A DNA stretch of 64,000 bases from Xanthomonas dyei. GTDB lineage: Bacteria; Pseudomonadota; Gammaproteobacteria; Xanthomonadales; Xanthomonadaceae. The translations under genes were made by a program, and so were the position numbers. Where the stretch lies: NCBI RefSeq assembly GCF_002939865.1, contig NZ_MDEE01000022.1, positions 19,222 to 83,221 on the forward strand, given 5' to 3'. Positions 50,323-59,974 of the stretch are shown piece after piece (position 1 is the stretch's first letter; each line of letters opens with the position of its first letter). A model generated the notes under the pieces. The model ran no database searches, was not told where the DNA came from, and saw only the letters and a program-made list of their open reading frames with translations.

Positions 50323-51519
50323 TCAACGTGGAATCGGCAAAAACACCTTCTGCGGCGGCGGATGCATCAAAAATTGCTGGTGCGAAATATTCCACGCATA
50401 AGCGCCTGCCAGCGGAAACGCGAGGCAGTCGCCCGGCGCCAGTGCGTCGACGGGTTGGTTGCGTGCCAGGACGTCCTTGGGCGTGCAAAGCTGGCCGACC
50501 AAGGTCACCGGTGTGTCGCTGATGACCGGCGCGTGCGTCCCGCGCAGCACGCGGAATGGGTGGTCGTGCGCTTGCGCGGCCGGTGTGCGGAAGTGATGGG
50601 TGCCGCCGCGGGCGATCGCGAACCACTGGCCGTGGCTGCGCTTGAGGTCCAGCACCTCCATCAGGTACCAGCCGCAGTTGGCGCTGACGTAGCGTCCGGG
50701 TTCCAGGCGCAGACGCAGCGCGCTGCCGTGTTCGTGCAGCAACGCGGGCAGCCCGGCACAGAAACCGGCCCAGTCGAACGAGGACTCCGGCGCCAGATAA
50801 TCCACGCCGAAGCCACCGCCCGCATTGACCCGTAACGGCCCGAGCGCATAGGTCTGACGCCATTGCTGGACGGTGCGCAAGTACGCAGCAACCAGATGCA
50901 GTTGCGCGCCGGCATCGCGTTGATGCGACATCAGATGGAAATGAAAGCCCTCCAGTCGCAGCGACGGGCTGGCGCGCAGCAGTTGCATGGCAGCGTCCAG
51001 ATCCTGCGGGTCCAGGCCGAATGGCGAGGGCTGCCCGCCCATCATCAACCGCGTGCTCTGTGCGCCGGGCACGGCGATGTTCATGCGCAGAAACACCGGG
51101 ACGCAGCGGCCAGCGTGTGCCGCAATCGCTGCCAGCCGTTGCAGCTCGCCGATACTTTCCACGTGCACGGTGCAGTCGGGCAGGGCAGCGGCCTGGGCCA
51201 GCTCGCTGTCGAGTTTCCCCGGCCCGCCAAACAGCAGCGCTGCCTGCGGTTGCTGCGCATGCAGCCAGGCCAGTTCGCCACCGGATGCGGCTTCAAAGCC
51301 ATCCACATGCGGCGCCAGCGTCTGCAGAATCTGCGGTTCTGCATTGGCTTTTGCCGCATAGAACAGCTCGCACTGCGCCGGCAGCTGCGCGCGCATCCAG
51401 GCCGCATGCGCGTGCAGCGCGGCCAGATCGTACAGGTACGCGCACAGCGGGCCATCGCTGCTCGCCCGTAGCTGCGGCAGCGCATGGATCACTGCGGCGG
51501 TATCGATGCGCAGGCTCAT
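50323..51519 (-). CDS. xssE: Siderophore biosynthesis PLP-dependent decarboxylase XssE (PvsE-like)
   Basis: A 398-aa fold-type III PLP decarboxylase of the diaminopimelate/ornithine decarboxylase group. The PLP lysine is in FYAAKANAEPQIL near residue 53, followed by GFEAASGGELAWL, a glycine-rich NAGGGFGVDY and C-terminal GDCLAFPLAGAYAWN (phosphate and second-subunit contacts). In the vibrioferrin pathway, PvsE supplies the amine (ethanolamine from serine). It is the last gene of the cluster and overlaps xssD by 4 nt. Confidence 0.9.
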   Translation of the reverse strand: MSLRIDTAAVIHALPQLRASSDGPLCAYLYDLAALHAHAAWMRAQLPAQCELFYAAKANAEPQILQTLAPHVDGFEAASGGELAWLHAQQPQAALLFGGPGKLDSELAQAAALPDCTVHVESIGELQRLAAIAAHAGRCVPVFLRMNIAVPGAQSTRLMMGGQPSPFGLDPQDLDAAMQLLRASPSLRLEGFHFHLMSHQRDAGAQLHLVAAYLRTVQQWRQTYALGPLRVNAGGGFGVDYLAPESSFDWAGFCAGLPALLHEHGSALRLRLEPGRYVSANCGWYLMEVLDLKRSHGQWFAIARGGTHHFRTPAAQAHDHPFRVLRGTHAPVISDTPVTLVGQLCTPKDVLARNQPVDALAPGDCLAFPLAGAYAWNISHQQFLMHPPPQKVFLPIPR

Positions 51520-53285
51520 GCGGCCACCTGCCGTGCGGTGGCGATGTGTGCAATCGGGTTGGGCAATGGGGTGTAGTCAGACTGACGATCGGCCCGTTGC
51601 AGCAGGCGCGTGCCGAGATTGTTTTTGCCAGGCAACGGAGCGCCGTCGATCAGGCCCTGCAGCGCGGGTTGCGCGCCATAGCGTTGTTGCCAGCGTGCGG
51701 CGAGCTCGCCCACGCATTGCCACAGCCGTGCTTCCAGCACGCCGTCGCCTTCGGTCAGATGGAAGATGGCTTCCGCCAGATTGTTCACCAGCGCGCAATA
51801 GGCAACGCGGTTCCAGCCTTGTTCCGGCGTGTAATACAGCGATTGCCGCGCACGTTCGCCCACACCCTGCAGGCGGCTTTCCGGCCAATGGTGGGCCAGC
51901 AGCTTGGTGCCTTCCAGGTCGCGAATCCACACGCGCGTCGGCCAGCCGTCGGCAAAGCCGATCACGGTGTTCTGCAGATGCGGTTCCAGCGCGATGCCAT
52001 GCTGGAACAGCGCGCTCCACACGCCATCCAGCAACAGGGCCGCATAGGCGCGGAACCACAGCAGCGTGGCGGTGTGGCGGTCCATCTGTGCGCTGCTCAG
52101 CGCCTGCAAGCGCTGGGCACACACGCTGTTGCCCTGCGCATCACAAGTAAACAGGGCGGCCGCCACCTGCGGCTGCCAACGTGCGCGTTGCGCAGCAGGA
52201 ATGGTCTTGCGATACAGGATGCCGAAACTTTCGGACAACGCACGTGCGGCTTGCGGGTCGGCATCGTGCAGGCCGCGGTCGATCTGCGCGACATCCAGCG
52301 ACGTGGCCGCAGGCTCCAGCATCACGTCGAAGCCCGGTACCTGCGCTGCCAGTGCCTGCCAGCTGGGCGCCAGCAGGTCGGTCAGCGCCACCGCACTTTC
52401 CAGCTCGTACCAGGCGTTCTTGCGGACGCAATTGGTCAGCCGCACATGCACCGAGCACTTGAGAAAATAATCCAGCTGCGGGTGATACAGCGTCCGTACC
52501 GACGAGGTGGGCCGTAGTGCGTCGCCGCGCAGGCCGACCGGCGTGATCCATCCGCGCGCTTGCAAGGTGCGCAGCAGCGGGTCGTCGAGCAGGCGTTGCG
52601 CCTCCCACGGATGGCAGGGGTAGAGATCGTCGCTGCCGGACAGCTGCCTCAAGCTGGCGCGCACGTCCTTGCCTTGCACGCGTAGCAGGCGTGGGTCGAT
52701 GCGGAACCAGAACAACTGAAATGCCGCACGCGCTTCCGGTGCACAGGCCAGTACGTGGTCAAGCGCCACGCCTTCGCGGCTTTTCGGTGTGGGATGCAGC
52801 GCGTGGCCCCACAGCATCGATTGCTCGGCATCGATCATCGCATCGCCGGTGGGGGCGGTGCGGTGCGCCTGGCGCAACATCGCCGCGGTGATCGCCACGC
52901 TGTTGGCGCTTTGCGCAAGCAGCTCCGGATTGACCGCCTGCGTGCTGCCCAGCGATTGCAGCAGGCAGCGTGCCAACGCATGCGCGTCGAGCGCGTGCCA
53001 CGGTTGGCCGGCACTTTTGAGGAACGGCGTGGACGCAAAGCGGCAGCGGCCTAAACGGTCTGCGTAGGCAATGCGCACGCACACCGCGCCGGTATCGCCC
53101 AGGTCGATGCGCAGCCAACGTTGCTCGGCCATGCGCGGCCCGGGGCGATCCAGCCCGCGGTAATCGAAATCGGCTGCGCGCTGCGGGATGGCGAACTCGC
53201 GCAGGTAGCAGTTCAACCAGCAACTGCAGGCCTGTGCATCGGCCATGCTGTCGTACCAGGGGTCATGCATCGTGTGCAGCGACAT
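51516..53285 (-). CDS. xssD: NIS siderophore synthetase XssD (PvsD-like, IucA/IucC family)
   Basis: A 589-aa NRPS-independent siderophore synthetase that condenses a carboxylate (citrate-derived) with an amine or alcohol using ATP. IucA/IucC family elements include GHALHPTPKSREG (ATP-binding loop near residue 185), YPCHPWE, PTSSVRTLYHP, KCSVHVRLTNCVRKN and a late HGIALEPHLQNTVIG. The ATG at 53285 has a GAGGAGAA site; the open frame to 53606 is read-through inside xssC. It overlaps the end of xssC by 23 nt. One of two synthetases in the cluster. Confidence 0.92.
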   Translation of the reverse strand: MSLHTMHDPWYDSMADAQACSCWLNCYLREFAIPQRAADFDYRGLDRPGPRMAEQRWLRIDLGDTGAVCVRIAYADRLGRCRFASTPFLKSAGQPWHALDAHALARCLLQSLGSTQAVNPELLAQSANSVAITAAMLRQAHRTAPTGDAMIDAEQSMLWGHALHPTPKSREGVALDHVLACAPEARAAFQLFWFRIDPRLLRVQGKDVRASLRQLSGSDDLYPCHPWEAQRLLDDPLLRTLQARGWITPVGLRGDALRPTSSVRTLYHPQLDYFLKCSVHVRLTNCVRKNAWYELESAVALTDLLAPSWQALAAQVPGFDVMLEPAATSLDVAQIDRGLHDADPQAARALSESFGILYRKTIPAAQRARWQPQVAAALFTCDAQGNSVCAQRLQALSSAQMDRHTATLLWFRAYAALLLDGVWSALFQHGIALEPHLQNTVIGFADGWPTRVWIRDLEGTKLLAHHWPESRLQGVGERARQSLYYTPEQGWNRVAYCALVNNLAEAIFHLTEGDGVLEARLWQCVGELAARWQQRYGAQPALQGLIDGAPLPGKNNLGTRLLQRADRQSDYTPLPNPIAHIATARQVAA

Positions 53286-54447
53286 CGGCAGTTCTCCTCG
53301 AAGGAAAGCGCACCGCAACGGTGAGCGCAGCGCCAGCCGCAGCCACTGCAGCGGCCAGGAAAGCAAGTGCGGGGCCGGCGGCCTGGGCCAGCGCACCGGC
53401 CGCGGCGCCAGCAGCCACGCCGGCCCACTTGCCGCAGGCATCGAAACGGCCGAACAGGCGGCCAGCGCCCTGGCCGCTGGCGACCAGCGCCAGGCTGCGA
53501 TTGAGCCCGCGCAGTCCGAACAACATGCCAACGCCGAACAGCAGCCGCGCCACCGCCAGCGCGACGGCGTCGTGCAACAGCGCCTGCCACAGGCAGGCCA
53601 GCGCAAACAGCAGCAGCCCCGGGATCAGCCATGCCTCGCCATCGCCGCGCCGCCACCACGGCAACACCACCAGATAGACCAGATGCGGCAGGCTGTAGAG
53701 CAGGCCGGCAAGCGCGTCGTGACCAGCACCGCGTGCAAGCGCGTATGGAATGAAATACGGAAACGTCACCACCATCGCGAAGCAGAACAGAAACTGCGCG
53801 AGCAACAAGGCCGGCCACGACGATGCTGTGGCGGCCGACGGGCGTGTTGCAGGTTCGGTAGCTGATGACTTCGTCGCAGATGCACGTGGACGCGCGGTGG
53901 GCTGATCCGCCGGCAACCGCCAGGTCAATGCGAACGCCAGTAATGGCAGTAACGCGAGCGCGCGGTAGAGCGATTGCGCCGGGCCCAAGGCAAGCGCCAG
54001 CCCCAGCAACGCCGGTGCGCTGACCATCGCCAGCCGCGCCGAATACTGCGTCCAGTCCAGTGCGCGCGCCAAGGGGCCGGCCTGCGGTTGGCTGGCCAGA
54101 TACGCATTGGCCGCCGCCAGCGAGCCGCCGCAGGTGCCTTGCACGATCAGGCCGATCACCAGCCAGGTCAGCGACGGTGCGAAGCCGGCAATCGCAAAGC
54201 CCAATGCCAGCCCCAGTTGCGCGCGCAGCAACGAGCGTTTGCGTCCGTAGCGGTCCGCCAGTCGCCCCCAGGTGCTCGCCGTCAACGCAGTGCACAAGGT
54301 GGGCAACACATACAGCACGCCGCTCCAGCCCACCGCCGCGGTGGGCGCCAGTTCGGCCAGAACCTGCGGCAGAAACAGCGGCATGCCCAGGGCGGTGAAG
54401 GCCGCCAGATAGTGGGCGGCCAGCACCGGGGCGAGGATGCGTTTCAT
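53263..54447 (-). CDS. xssC: Siderophore exporter XssC (PvsC-like MFS transporter)
   Basis: A 394-aa major-facilitator protein with about 12 membrane segments. The MFS motif A between helices 2 and 3 is GRLADRYGRKRSLL; a charged loop around residues 185-215 (rich in Thr, Ser, Ala) joins the two halves. In the vibrioferrin system the homologue exports the finished siderophore. Its ATG at 54447 overlaps the xssB stop. The long open frame on toward 55647 is antisense-type read-through within xssB and is not part of the protein. Confidence 0.9.
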   Translation of the reverse strand: MKRILAPVLAAHYLAAFTALGMPLFLPQVLAELAPTAAVGWSGVLYVLPTLCTALTASTWGRLADRYGRKRSLLRAQLGLALGFAIAGFAPSLTWLVIGLIVQGTCGGSLAAANAYLASQPQAGPLARALDWTQYSARLAMVSAPALLGLALALGPAQSLYRALALLPLLAFALTWRLPADQPTARPRASATKSSATEPATRPSAATASSWPALLLAQFLFCFAMVVTFPYFIPYALARGAGHDALAGLLYSLPHLVYLVVLPWWRRGDGEAWLIPGLLLFALACLWQALLHDAVALAVARLLFGVGMLFGLRGLNRSLALVASGQGAGRLFGRFDACGKWAGVAAGAAAGALAQAAGPALAFLAAAVAAAGAALTVAVRFPSRRTADVAAHDA

Positions 54448-56246
54448 CGCTGACCACCGGCATGGCGACGCGGCTGCGGCTGTGTGTGCGCAAACGCGTT
54501 GCCGAACGGATTGGGCGCGCTGTCGCCGTAGAACTTGTTGATGTCGGTCGCACCGGTGAGCTGCTTGCTGAGCAGGCTGCCGGCGCTGAGCAGGTACTTT
54601 ACCGGCAACCGTGGTGCAGCCAGCAGGCGCCGCGCGGGCGCGGTGTCGATGCCATCGGCATCCAGCGTTGCCAGCGTCTGCGCAACCTGGTCCTGCAGTT
54701 GCGCAGCCAGCGGCGCGCGCAAGGCCGGCTGCCAGTCGGCCAGGCCTTCGAGGACCGCCTGCAGATCCAGTTGCAGCACGATGGTGCAGAACATCTGCGC
54801 CAGCGCGTGTGTCTCGTCCACCGCGATCCGTGCGTCCTGCAGCGCGCCCAGGGTCTCGATGTCCTGCAGCTGCGCACGCAATTGCGGCATGGCGATCCGC
54901 GCGGCGTCGTTGTCCTTCATCAACAGGCGCGTGGGCTGACCGGGCGCGTAGACCAGCACGCTGTTCTGCTGATTGGCTTCCAGCGCAATGCCGTAGCGCA
55001 GCCACAGCCGCAGATGCACTGCCAGCAACAGTTCGGTGTATTCGCGCCACCAGGCCTGCACGTCGCCGTGCGCAAACCGGTCGGCCAGATGCAGCGCCAG
55101 CGGCCGGCCATCGGGCATCGGCGCGCACAGCGCGGCCACCGGGACCAGCGTGGTGGCGTCCAGCGGCGGATAGCGCCGCACCAGATAGGCCAGATGCCGG
55201 GTGTCGCCGACATGCCCGCCATGCGACTCGTCGACGAACACGCAACGTCCCCGCAATGCGGGGTCGTGCGCATCGATGCGGCGTAGCGCGCGCTCCAGCC
55301 AGTGCCCGTCGTACAGCGTGGAAGGTTTGATCAGGCGCACATTCAATGCGCCCAGCGTGCGCATCGGGATCGGCAGCTTGAGATGCAGATGCGGATGCTG
55401 CAGCGGCACCAGCGTGCGCACCGACAGGGTGGGGCGCACTTCCAGCCAGGCCTGCGGTGCGCGCAACGTACCGGGTGGAAGCGCGAAGCCCGGCTGCTCC
55501 AGACGCGCCCAGACCAGCGGATGCACCGGCCAGGCGATGTGCGTCGCGGCGAGCGCGGGCGGCAGGCCCAGGGTAGCGAAGTCCGGCCATAACGCCTCTG
55601 GCGGTGCGCTGGTGCAACTGGCCAGTGCGCGCGGAATCGCCAGCCAACGCAGCGCGAAGGTCGGCGCAAATTCCGGTGCGTAGTGGCGCAGTTCGTCTGC
55701 GTCCAGGCCCGCCTTGGCGCGTGCGGTGGGGTAGAACGGATGATCGCGGTAGCTGGCCAGCTGGTCGCAGCGGTACGCGCGTTCGGCGGCATCGTCATGC
55801 TGCAGCGCCTGGGCCAATGCAGGCGCCTGCGCGGCATACGCCTGTTGCGCAAGACCACGGTGCGCGGCAGCGCACTCGGCTTCGTCGGCATAGGCACGAT
55901 GCAGCTCCTGAGTCTGCACATCCAGCTCGGCGCTCATGCGTTGCAGCCATGCGCGTGCGCCCTGTTCGACATACGCAGCGTCGGAGCCCTGCACGATCCA
56001 GCGATCGCCGCAGGCGCTGATGTCCTGCAGCACGCCGTGGCGATGGATCGGCAACCATAGCGTGCCGTTGGGCAGATGCGCGATGCGCCACCAGCCGTCC
56101 ACCGGGCTGGGGTCGGCCCACGCGGCCAATACGCGCGCGTCGGGCATGGCTGGCGTGCCACGGCTGACGATCGCGCGCAGGTCCTCGCGCAGGCAGGCAT
56201 CGATGATGCGGGTGGCGATGTAGCGCTGGTCGGCGGTGCTGCTCAT
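54444..56246 (-). CDS. xssB: NIS siderophore synthetase XssB (PvsB-like, IucA/IucC family)
   Basis: A 600-aa second IucA/IucC-type synthetase. Key elements are the HPFYPTARAKAGLD ATP-binding region near residue 170, the IPMRTLGALNVRLIKPSTLYDG block (the counterpart of the R..K phosphate contacts), and YGIALEANQQNSVLV near residue 455. A stretch before the conserved region (about 1-120) is specific to this branch. Overlaps of 4 nt on both sides tie it to xssA and xssC. With XssD it should carry out the two condensations on citrate. Confidence 0.92.
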   Translation of the reverse strand: MSSTADQRYIATRIIDACLREDLRAIVSRGTPAMPDARVLAAWADPSPVDGWWRIAHLPNGTLWLPIHRHGVLQDISACGDRWIVQGSDAAYVEQGARAWLQRMSAELDVQTQELHRAYADEAECAAAHRGLAQQAYAAQAPALAQALQHDDAAERAYRCDQLASYRDHPFYPTARAKAGLDADELRHYAPEFAPTFALRWLAIPRALASCTSAPPEALWPDFATLGLPPALAATHIAWPVHPLVWARLEQPGFALPPGTLRAPQAWLEVRPTLSVRTLVPLQHPHLHLKLPIPMRTLGALNVRLIKPSTLYDGHWLERALRRIDAHDPALRGRCVFVDESHGGHVGDTRHLAYLVRRYPPLDATTLVPVAALCAPMPDGRPLALHLADRFAHGDVQAWWREYTELLLAVHLRLWLRYGIALEANQQNSVLVYAPGQPTRLLMKDNDAARIAMPQLRAQLQDIETLGALQDARIAVDETHALAQMFCTIVLQLDLQAVLEGLADWQPALRAPLAAQLQDQVAQTLATLDADGIDTAPARRLLAAPRLPVKYLLSAGSLLSKQLTGATDINKFYGDSAPNPFGNAFAHTQPQPRRHAGGQR

Positions 56247-57469
56247 GCGCGCACCTGCGCGTTGTCGATGCGCCAATGCAGGCACGCTTCGGCATGCACC
56301 ACGGCCTGTTGCAGCGCCTGTGCATCGCTGGCCACTGCGCTCAACACGCCCAGGTAATCCTTGTTGGAATGGCTCAGCTGGATGCGCTCGCCCGGTGTAC
56401 GCATGCGCCGGTACCGCACGTCGCTGTGCGCATCGTGATGACGGTGGTCTTCGCTGGCGGTGACCAGCTCGCCGTCGCGCTCGGCGACGTAATAGCGCAG
56501 CAAGGCATGCGCGCGGTCGCTATGCAGCTGCGGCAATGGCTGGCCCAGGTGCGGCGCCAGCGCGGCGGAAAACCATTGCCCGCCGAACATGCCGTCGAGC
56601 AGGAATTCGCGGCGGTCGCCGATGCTGCGGTAGTTGATCTCCACCAGCACCGGACCATCGTCGGTGAGGATGAATTCGCTATGGCATAGCCCAAATCCGA
56701 CGCCGAAGGCGCGCAGCTGCTGCAGTGCCTGCGCAATCACCGGGGTCTGTACATGCGCATCCCACTCCGCCTCGCATTCGACGAAATGCGGCGGTGGCGA
56801 CAGCCGCACCTTGAAACCGCCGATGGCGTGCAGCGTGTGCCCATCGCCCAGCGTTTCCAGGGTGAACAGCGGTCCGTGCAACATGCCTTCCAGCAATACG
56901 GTGCGCTGCGGGTGGCGCTGCCACAGATCGTCCAGATAGCTTTGCAATTGCGCAGCATCGGCGCAGTGGCGTACATCCAGGCTGGCCACGCCTTCGCGCG
57001 GCTTGGCCACCACCGGCCAGGGGATATCCGTTGGCACTGCGGCGCCCGACGTCAGCGTGCAGAACCACGGGCAGGGCAGGCCGCGTGCACGCAGGCGTTG
57101 CCGCATCGCCGCCTTGTTCTTGGCGGCGTGACACACCTGCCAGTCTTTGCCCGGCAGCCCAAAGCCGGCGGCCACCAGCGCGGTGCTGGTCTGCAGATGA
57201 TCGCTGTTGCTGAAGACCGCGCGCGGCGCAATGCCGGCATCATGCAGGACGTCCAGCACGCCCAGCGGATTGAAGACATCGCATTCGATCACCCGCTGCG
57301 GCGCCTGCGCAGGGTGGTCGCGGAAATAGGCCAGGTGGTCGAGGCGGTGGTCGGTCAGCAACCACACCGGAACGCCTTGCGCGTGCGCGGCCGGCAAAAA
57401 GCCGTCGGTGATGGCCGGGTGGCAGACATGGGTGAGGATCACCAACGGTGCAGCAGATGTTGCAGTCAT
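56243..57469 (-). CDS. xssA: ATP-grasp enzyme XssA (PvsA-like) of siderophore biosynthesis
   Basis: A 408-aa ATP-grasp ligase. Central features are PWPVVAKPREGVASLDVRH (ATP-binding Lys), TVLLEGMLHG (the hinge strand) and LVEINYRSIGDRR (Mg-binding Glu and Asn) near residue 290. The PvsA homologue joins an amino acid to the ethanolamine unit or similar. The ATG at 57469 follows a GAACGAGAA site and fits the family start. A 363-bp gap separates it from xsuA; no second Fur box is obvious there. Confidence 0.9.
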   Translation of the reverse strand: MTATSAAPLVILTHVCHPAITDGFLPAAHAQGVPVWLLTDHRLDHLAYFRDHPAQAPQRVIECDVFNPLGVLDVLHDAGIAPRAVFSNSDHLQTSTALVAAGFGLPGKDWQVCHAAKNKAAMRQRLRARGLPCPWFCTLTSGAAVPTDIPWPVVAKPREGVASLDVRHCADAAQLQSYLDDLWQRHPQRTVLLEGMLHGPLFTLETLGDGHTLHAIGGFKVRLSPPPHFVECEAEWDAHVQTPVIAQALQQLRAFGVGFGLCHSEFILTDDGPVLVEINYRSIGDRREFLLDGMFGGQWFSAALAPHLGQPLPQLHSDRAHALLRYYVAERDGELVTASEDHRHHDAHSDVRYRRMRTPGERIQLSHSNKDYLGVLSAVASDAQALQQAVVHAEACLHWRIDNAQVRA

Positions 57470-57832
57470 GGCAGTTCTCGTTCGACAGGGCGGTGGGAAA
57501 ACCGGTACTGAAACGGGCTGCCTGGCGCCATGATCGGCGTTGGGTGGCCTGCGATACATCGATCGCAATGCCGCGTGCTGCGGCGCTGATGCGTGCTTCG
57601 TGCACGCCGTGTTTCTGGCGGCGGCCACAGCGGGACCGCCGTTGCCGTCATAGGCGACCGATGCCCCTGTAACATCGGTCGTGTGGTGCCGCTGCTGGTC
57701 CGTGCAGCGTTGACGCTGATAAAACAGTGCAGCCCTTGATCGGGTGAACGCGGCGGTAGCGGGCAATCGCAGTGCGCGAGCGGCACCTGCCGGTTGCTGC
57801 CGCTAACCGTGCACACTGCGTGCGCACCGCGG
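57470..57832. other. Gap between xsuA and xssA with a stem-loop at the xsuA stop
   Basis: At 57803-57836 (minus-strand transcript) CTAACCG and CGGTTAG arms enclose an inner GTGCGCAC-like pairing; the structure overlaps the xsuA stop codon. There is no T run, so it is better read as an mRNA stabiliser or partial attenuator than a terminator. Otherwise I see no gene here. Confidence 0.45.
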
Positions 57833-59974
57833 TTAGAACGTGTACTCCAGGCCTGCAGTGAAGGTCCGCCCGGGTGCGGCCTGACGGCCCCATGGGCTGG
57901 TGTCCACGCCGCGGAACCAGTACTGCCGGTCGAACAGATTGTTGATCGCCAGCGACGCGCTGAATTTTTGTCCATCGCGTTCGAACAACGTATGGCTCAC
58001 CTGCGCGTTCCAGACCATGTAGGCGGGCAACTGGCCCACCGAGGCGATGGCGTTCTCCTGCACCGTATTGGCCGCATCGCTGAAGGCCTTGCTGAAGTAG
58101 TAGCCGGAGAGCGCGACAGTGGTATGACCGAGCGCGTAGTTACCGCCCAGGGTGATCTGGTTGCGCGAGGTGTAGGGCACGCGGAAACCGCGGAACGCCC
58201 CCGATTCCTGGCTGGCATCCAGATACGCGTAGCCTGCGTTGAGGGTGAGCGCACGCAGCTGTTCTGGGCTCCATTGCAGCTCCACCTCGCCACCTTGATG
58301 GCGGGTCTTGCCCAGATTGCGGAACACGCGGGTGGTGTTGTCCAGCTGGATCTGTTGATCGAAGTCGATCAGGTAGCCACCGACCTGGATGCGGGTACGC
58401 TCGTTGGGTTGATAGCGTGTGCCGGCTTCGTAATTCCACGCCAGCTCGGCATCGAGATTGTTGCCGAAGATGATCTGGGTGACCTGCGGCGCGCGCATCG
58501 AGCGCTGCCCGTCCGCATAGAAGAACCACTGCGCGTTGGCCTGGAAACCGACCGTCAGGCCGGGCAGTACGTCGCGGGTCTGGTTGAGCGTGCTCACCCC
58601 GGTAGCGCGGTTGAAATAGCGCGAATCCAGGCGCTCGTAGCGCAATCCGGGCGTGATGGTGATGCGCTCGTCCGGCAGCGTGATCGCATTGCTGACGTAG
58701 GCGGCCAACGCACGGTCTTCGAACTGCCAATCGCGCACACTGGTGAACAGGCCATCGCGCAAGCGTAGGTTGCCAACCAGAAAATCGATGTCCTCGCGCA
58801 CCGCACGCACGCCGGCGGTCCACTGCTGACGCACGCCGCCGGCCTCGCCCATGCTCCAGTTCAGCCGTGGCTCGCTGCCCACCACGCGGAAGTCGCGCGG
58901 TGCGGTCTGGCGCAGTTGCGGCGGCAGGTCCGAGCGCCAGGTTTCGGTGGCGGCCTGACGCATGCCGACGATGAAGTTACGGCTGCTGCGCGCGCTGAAA
59001 TTGGTCCAAGACAACCGAACATCCTGCAGCGGCCCCCAATCGCCCAAGAGTTGCTCATAGCTCAACGATGCACGCGTGGTGCGCCCGTTGAAGCTATCCA
59101 GCGGGCGCGTGGACTGGCGCGGGTCGCGCCGATAATCGTCCGGGCTGAGCGCACCGGCCAGATCCATGTCCACCAGATACCGCTGCACGCTGGCCTTGAT
59201 CAACTTGGTGTCGTCCAGCCACCACTCCGCACGCACGCGCAGATTGCTGATGTCGGTATCGCTATGCGCACGCCAGTATTCGCCCCAGGTGCGATTGGCA
59301 TCGATCTGCATGCCGAAGTTGTCGGTGAGATAGCCGCCGCTGCTCAGCGCGCTGTCCTGCAGAAACTGGCCCTGGCCGCCGGCAGTGACCTTGTGCGCCA
59401 GGGTGGTGCTCCACTCGCTGGGAATCTCCTTGCTGACCAGATTGATCACCCCGCCCACGTTATTGGGCCCGTATTGCACGGCCGCGCCGCTGCGCACGAT
59501 GTCGATGCGATCGATCTGATTCAGACCCACCGGAAACAACGACAAGCTGGTCTGCCCGTACGGCGCCAGCGCCAGCGGGATGCCGTCTTCGAGCACCTGC
59601 ACGCGGCCGCTGCGGCTTTCGTACAGGCCGCGCAACATGATCTGCGGCAGTGCGCCGGTGCCGGTTTCGTCGAAGATCTTGATGCCCGGCACACGTTGCA
59701 GTGCATCGTCGAGCGAACGATTGCCGCCAGTGCGCAGCTGCTCGCGGTCGATCACCTGGCGGCTGCCCGCGTAACGTTGCACGTCGTCCGGTCTGGAACG
59801 GCCCAGCAGGCTGCCCTGCACCTGGATCGCATCCAGTGCGCGGATCGGTGTCTGGCCATCGACGACAGTGGCTTCATTGGCAGCCGACGCATCATTGGCA
59901 AGCGCCACCTGCGGCAGACCGCAGCAGGCCGCAGCGATGGCGAGGCTCAGGGTGTGCAAACGGATCGGCGACAT
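57833..59974 (-). CDS. xsuA: TonB-dependent xanthoferrin receptor XsuA
   Basis: A 713-aa outer-membrane receptor of the FecA/PvuA class. Signal peptide ends near residue 26 (ALANDA); a plug follows with LQRVPGIKIFDETGTGALPQIMLRGL and RIDIVRSGAAVQYGPNNVGGVINLV; the barrel ends in LEYTF with the C-terminal Phe. There is a stretch of about 45 residues before the plug but no full FecA-type signalling domain. Its start abuts the stop of the SbnG-like gene (TAGATG). In X. campestris the homologous gene next to the xss genes is needed for xanthoferrin uptake. Confidence 0.92.
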   Translation of the reverse strand: MSPIRLHTLSLAIAAACCGLPQVALANDASAANEATVVDGQTPIRALDAIQVQGSLLGRSRPDDVQRYAGSRQVIDREQLRTGGNRSLDDALQRVPGIKIFDETGTGALPQIMLRGLYESRSGRVQVLEDGIPLALAPYGQTSLSLFPVGLNQIDRIDIVRSGAAVQYGPNNVGGVINLVSKEIPSEWSTTLAHKVTAGGQGQFLQDSALSSGGYLTDNFGMQIDANRTWGEYWRAHSDTDISNLRVRAEWWLDDTKLIKASVQRYLVDMDLAGALSPDDYRRDPRQSTRPLDSFNGRTTRASLSYEQLLGDWGPLQDVRLSWTNFSARSSRNFIVGMRQAATETWRSDLPPQLRQTAPRDFRVVGSEPRLNWSMGEAGGVRQQWTAGVRAVREDIDFLVGNLRLRDGLFTSVRDWQFEDRALAAYVSNAITLPDERITITPGLRYERLDSRYFNRATGVSTLNQTRDVLPGLTVGFQANAQWFFYADGQRSMRAPQVTQIIFGNNLDAELAWNYEAGTRYQPNERTRIQVGGYLIDFDQQIQLDNTTRVFRNLGKTRHQGGEVELQWSPEQLRALTLNAGYAYLDASQESGAFRGFRVPYTSRNQITLGGNYALGHTTVALSGYYFSKAFSDAANTVQENAIASVGQLPAYMVWNAQVSHTLFERDGQKFSASLAINNLFDRQYWFRGVDTSPWGRQAAPGRTFTAGLEYTF

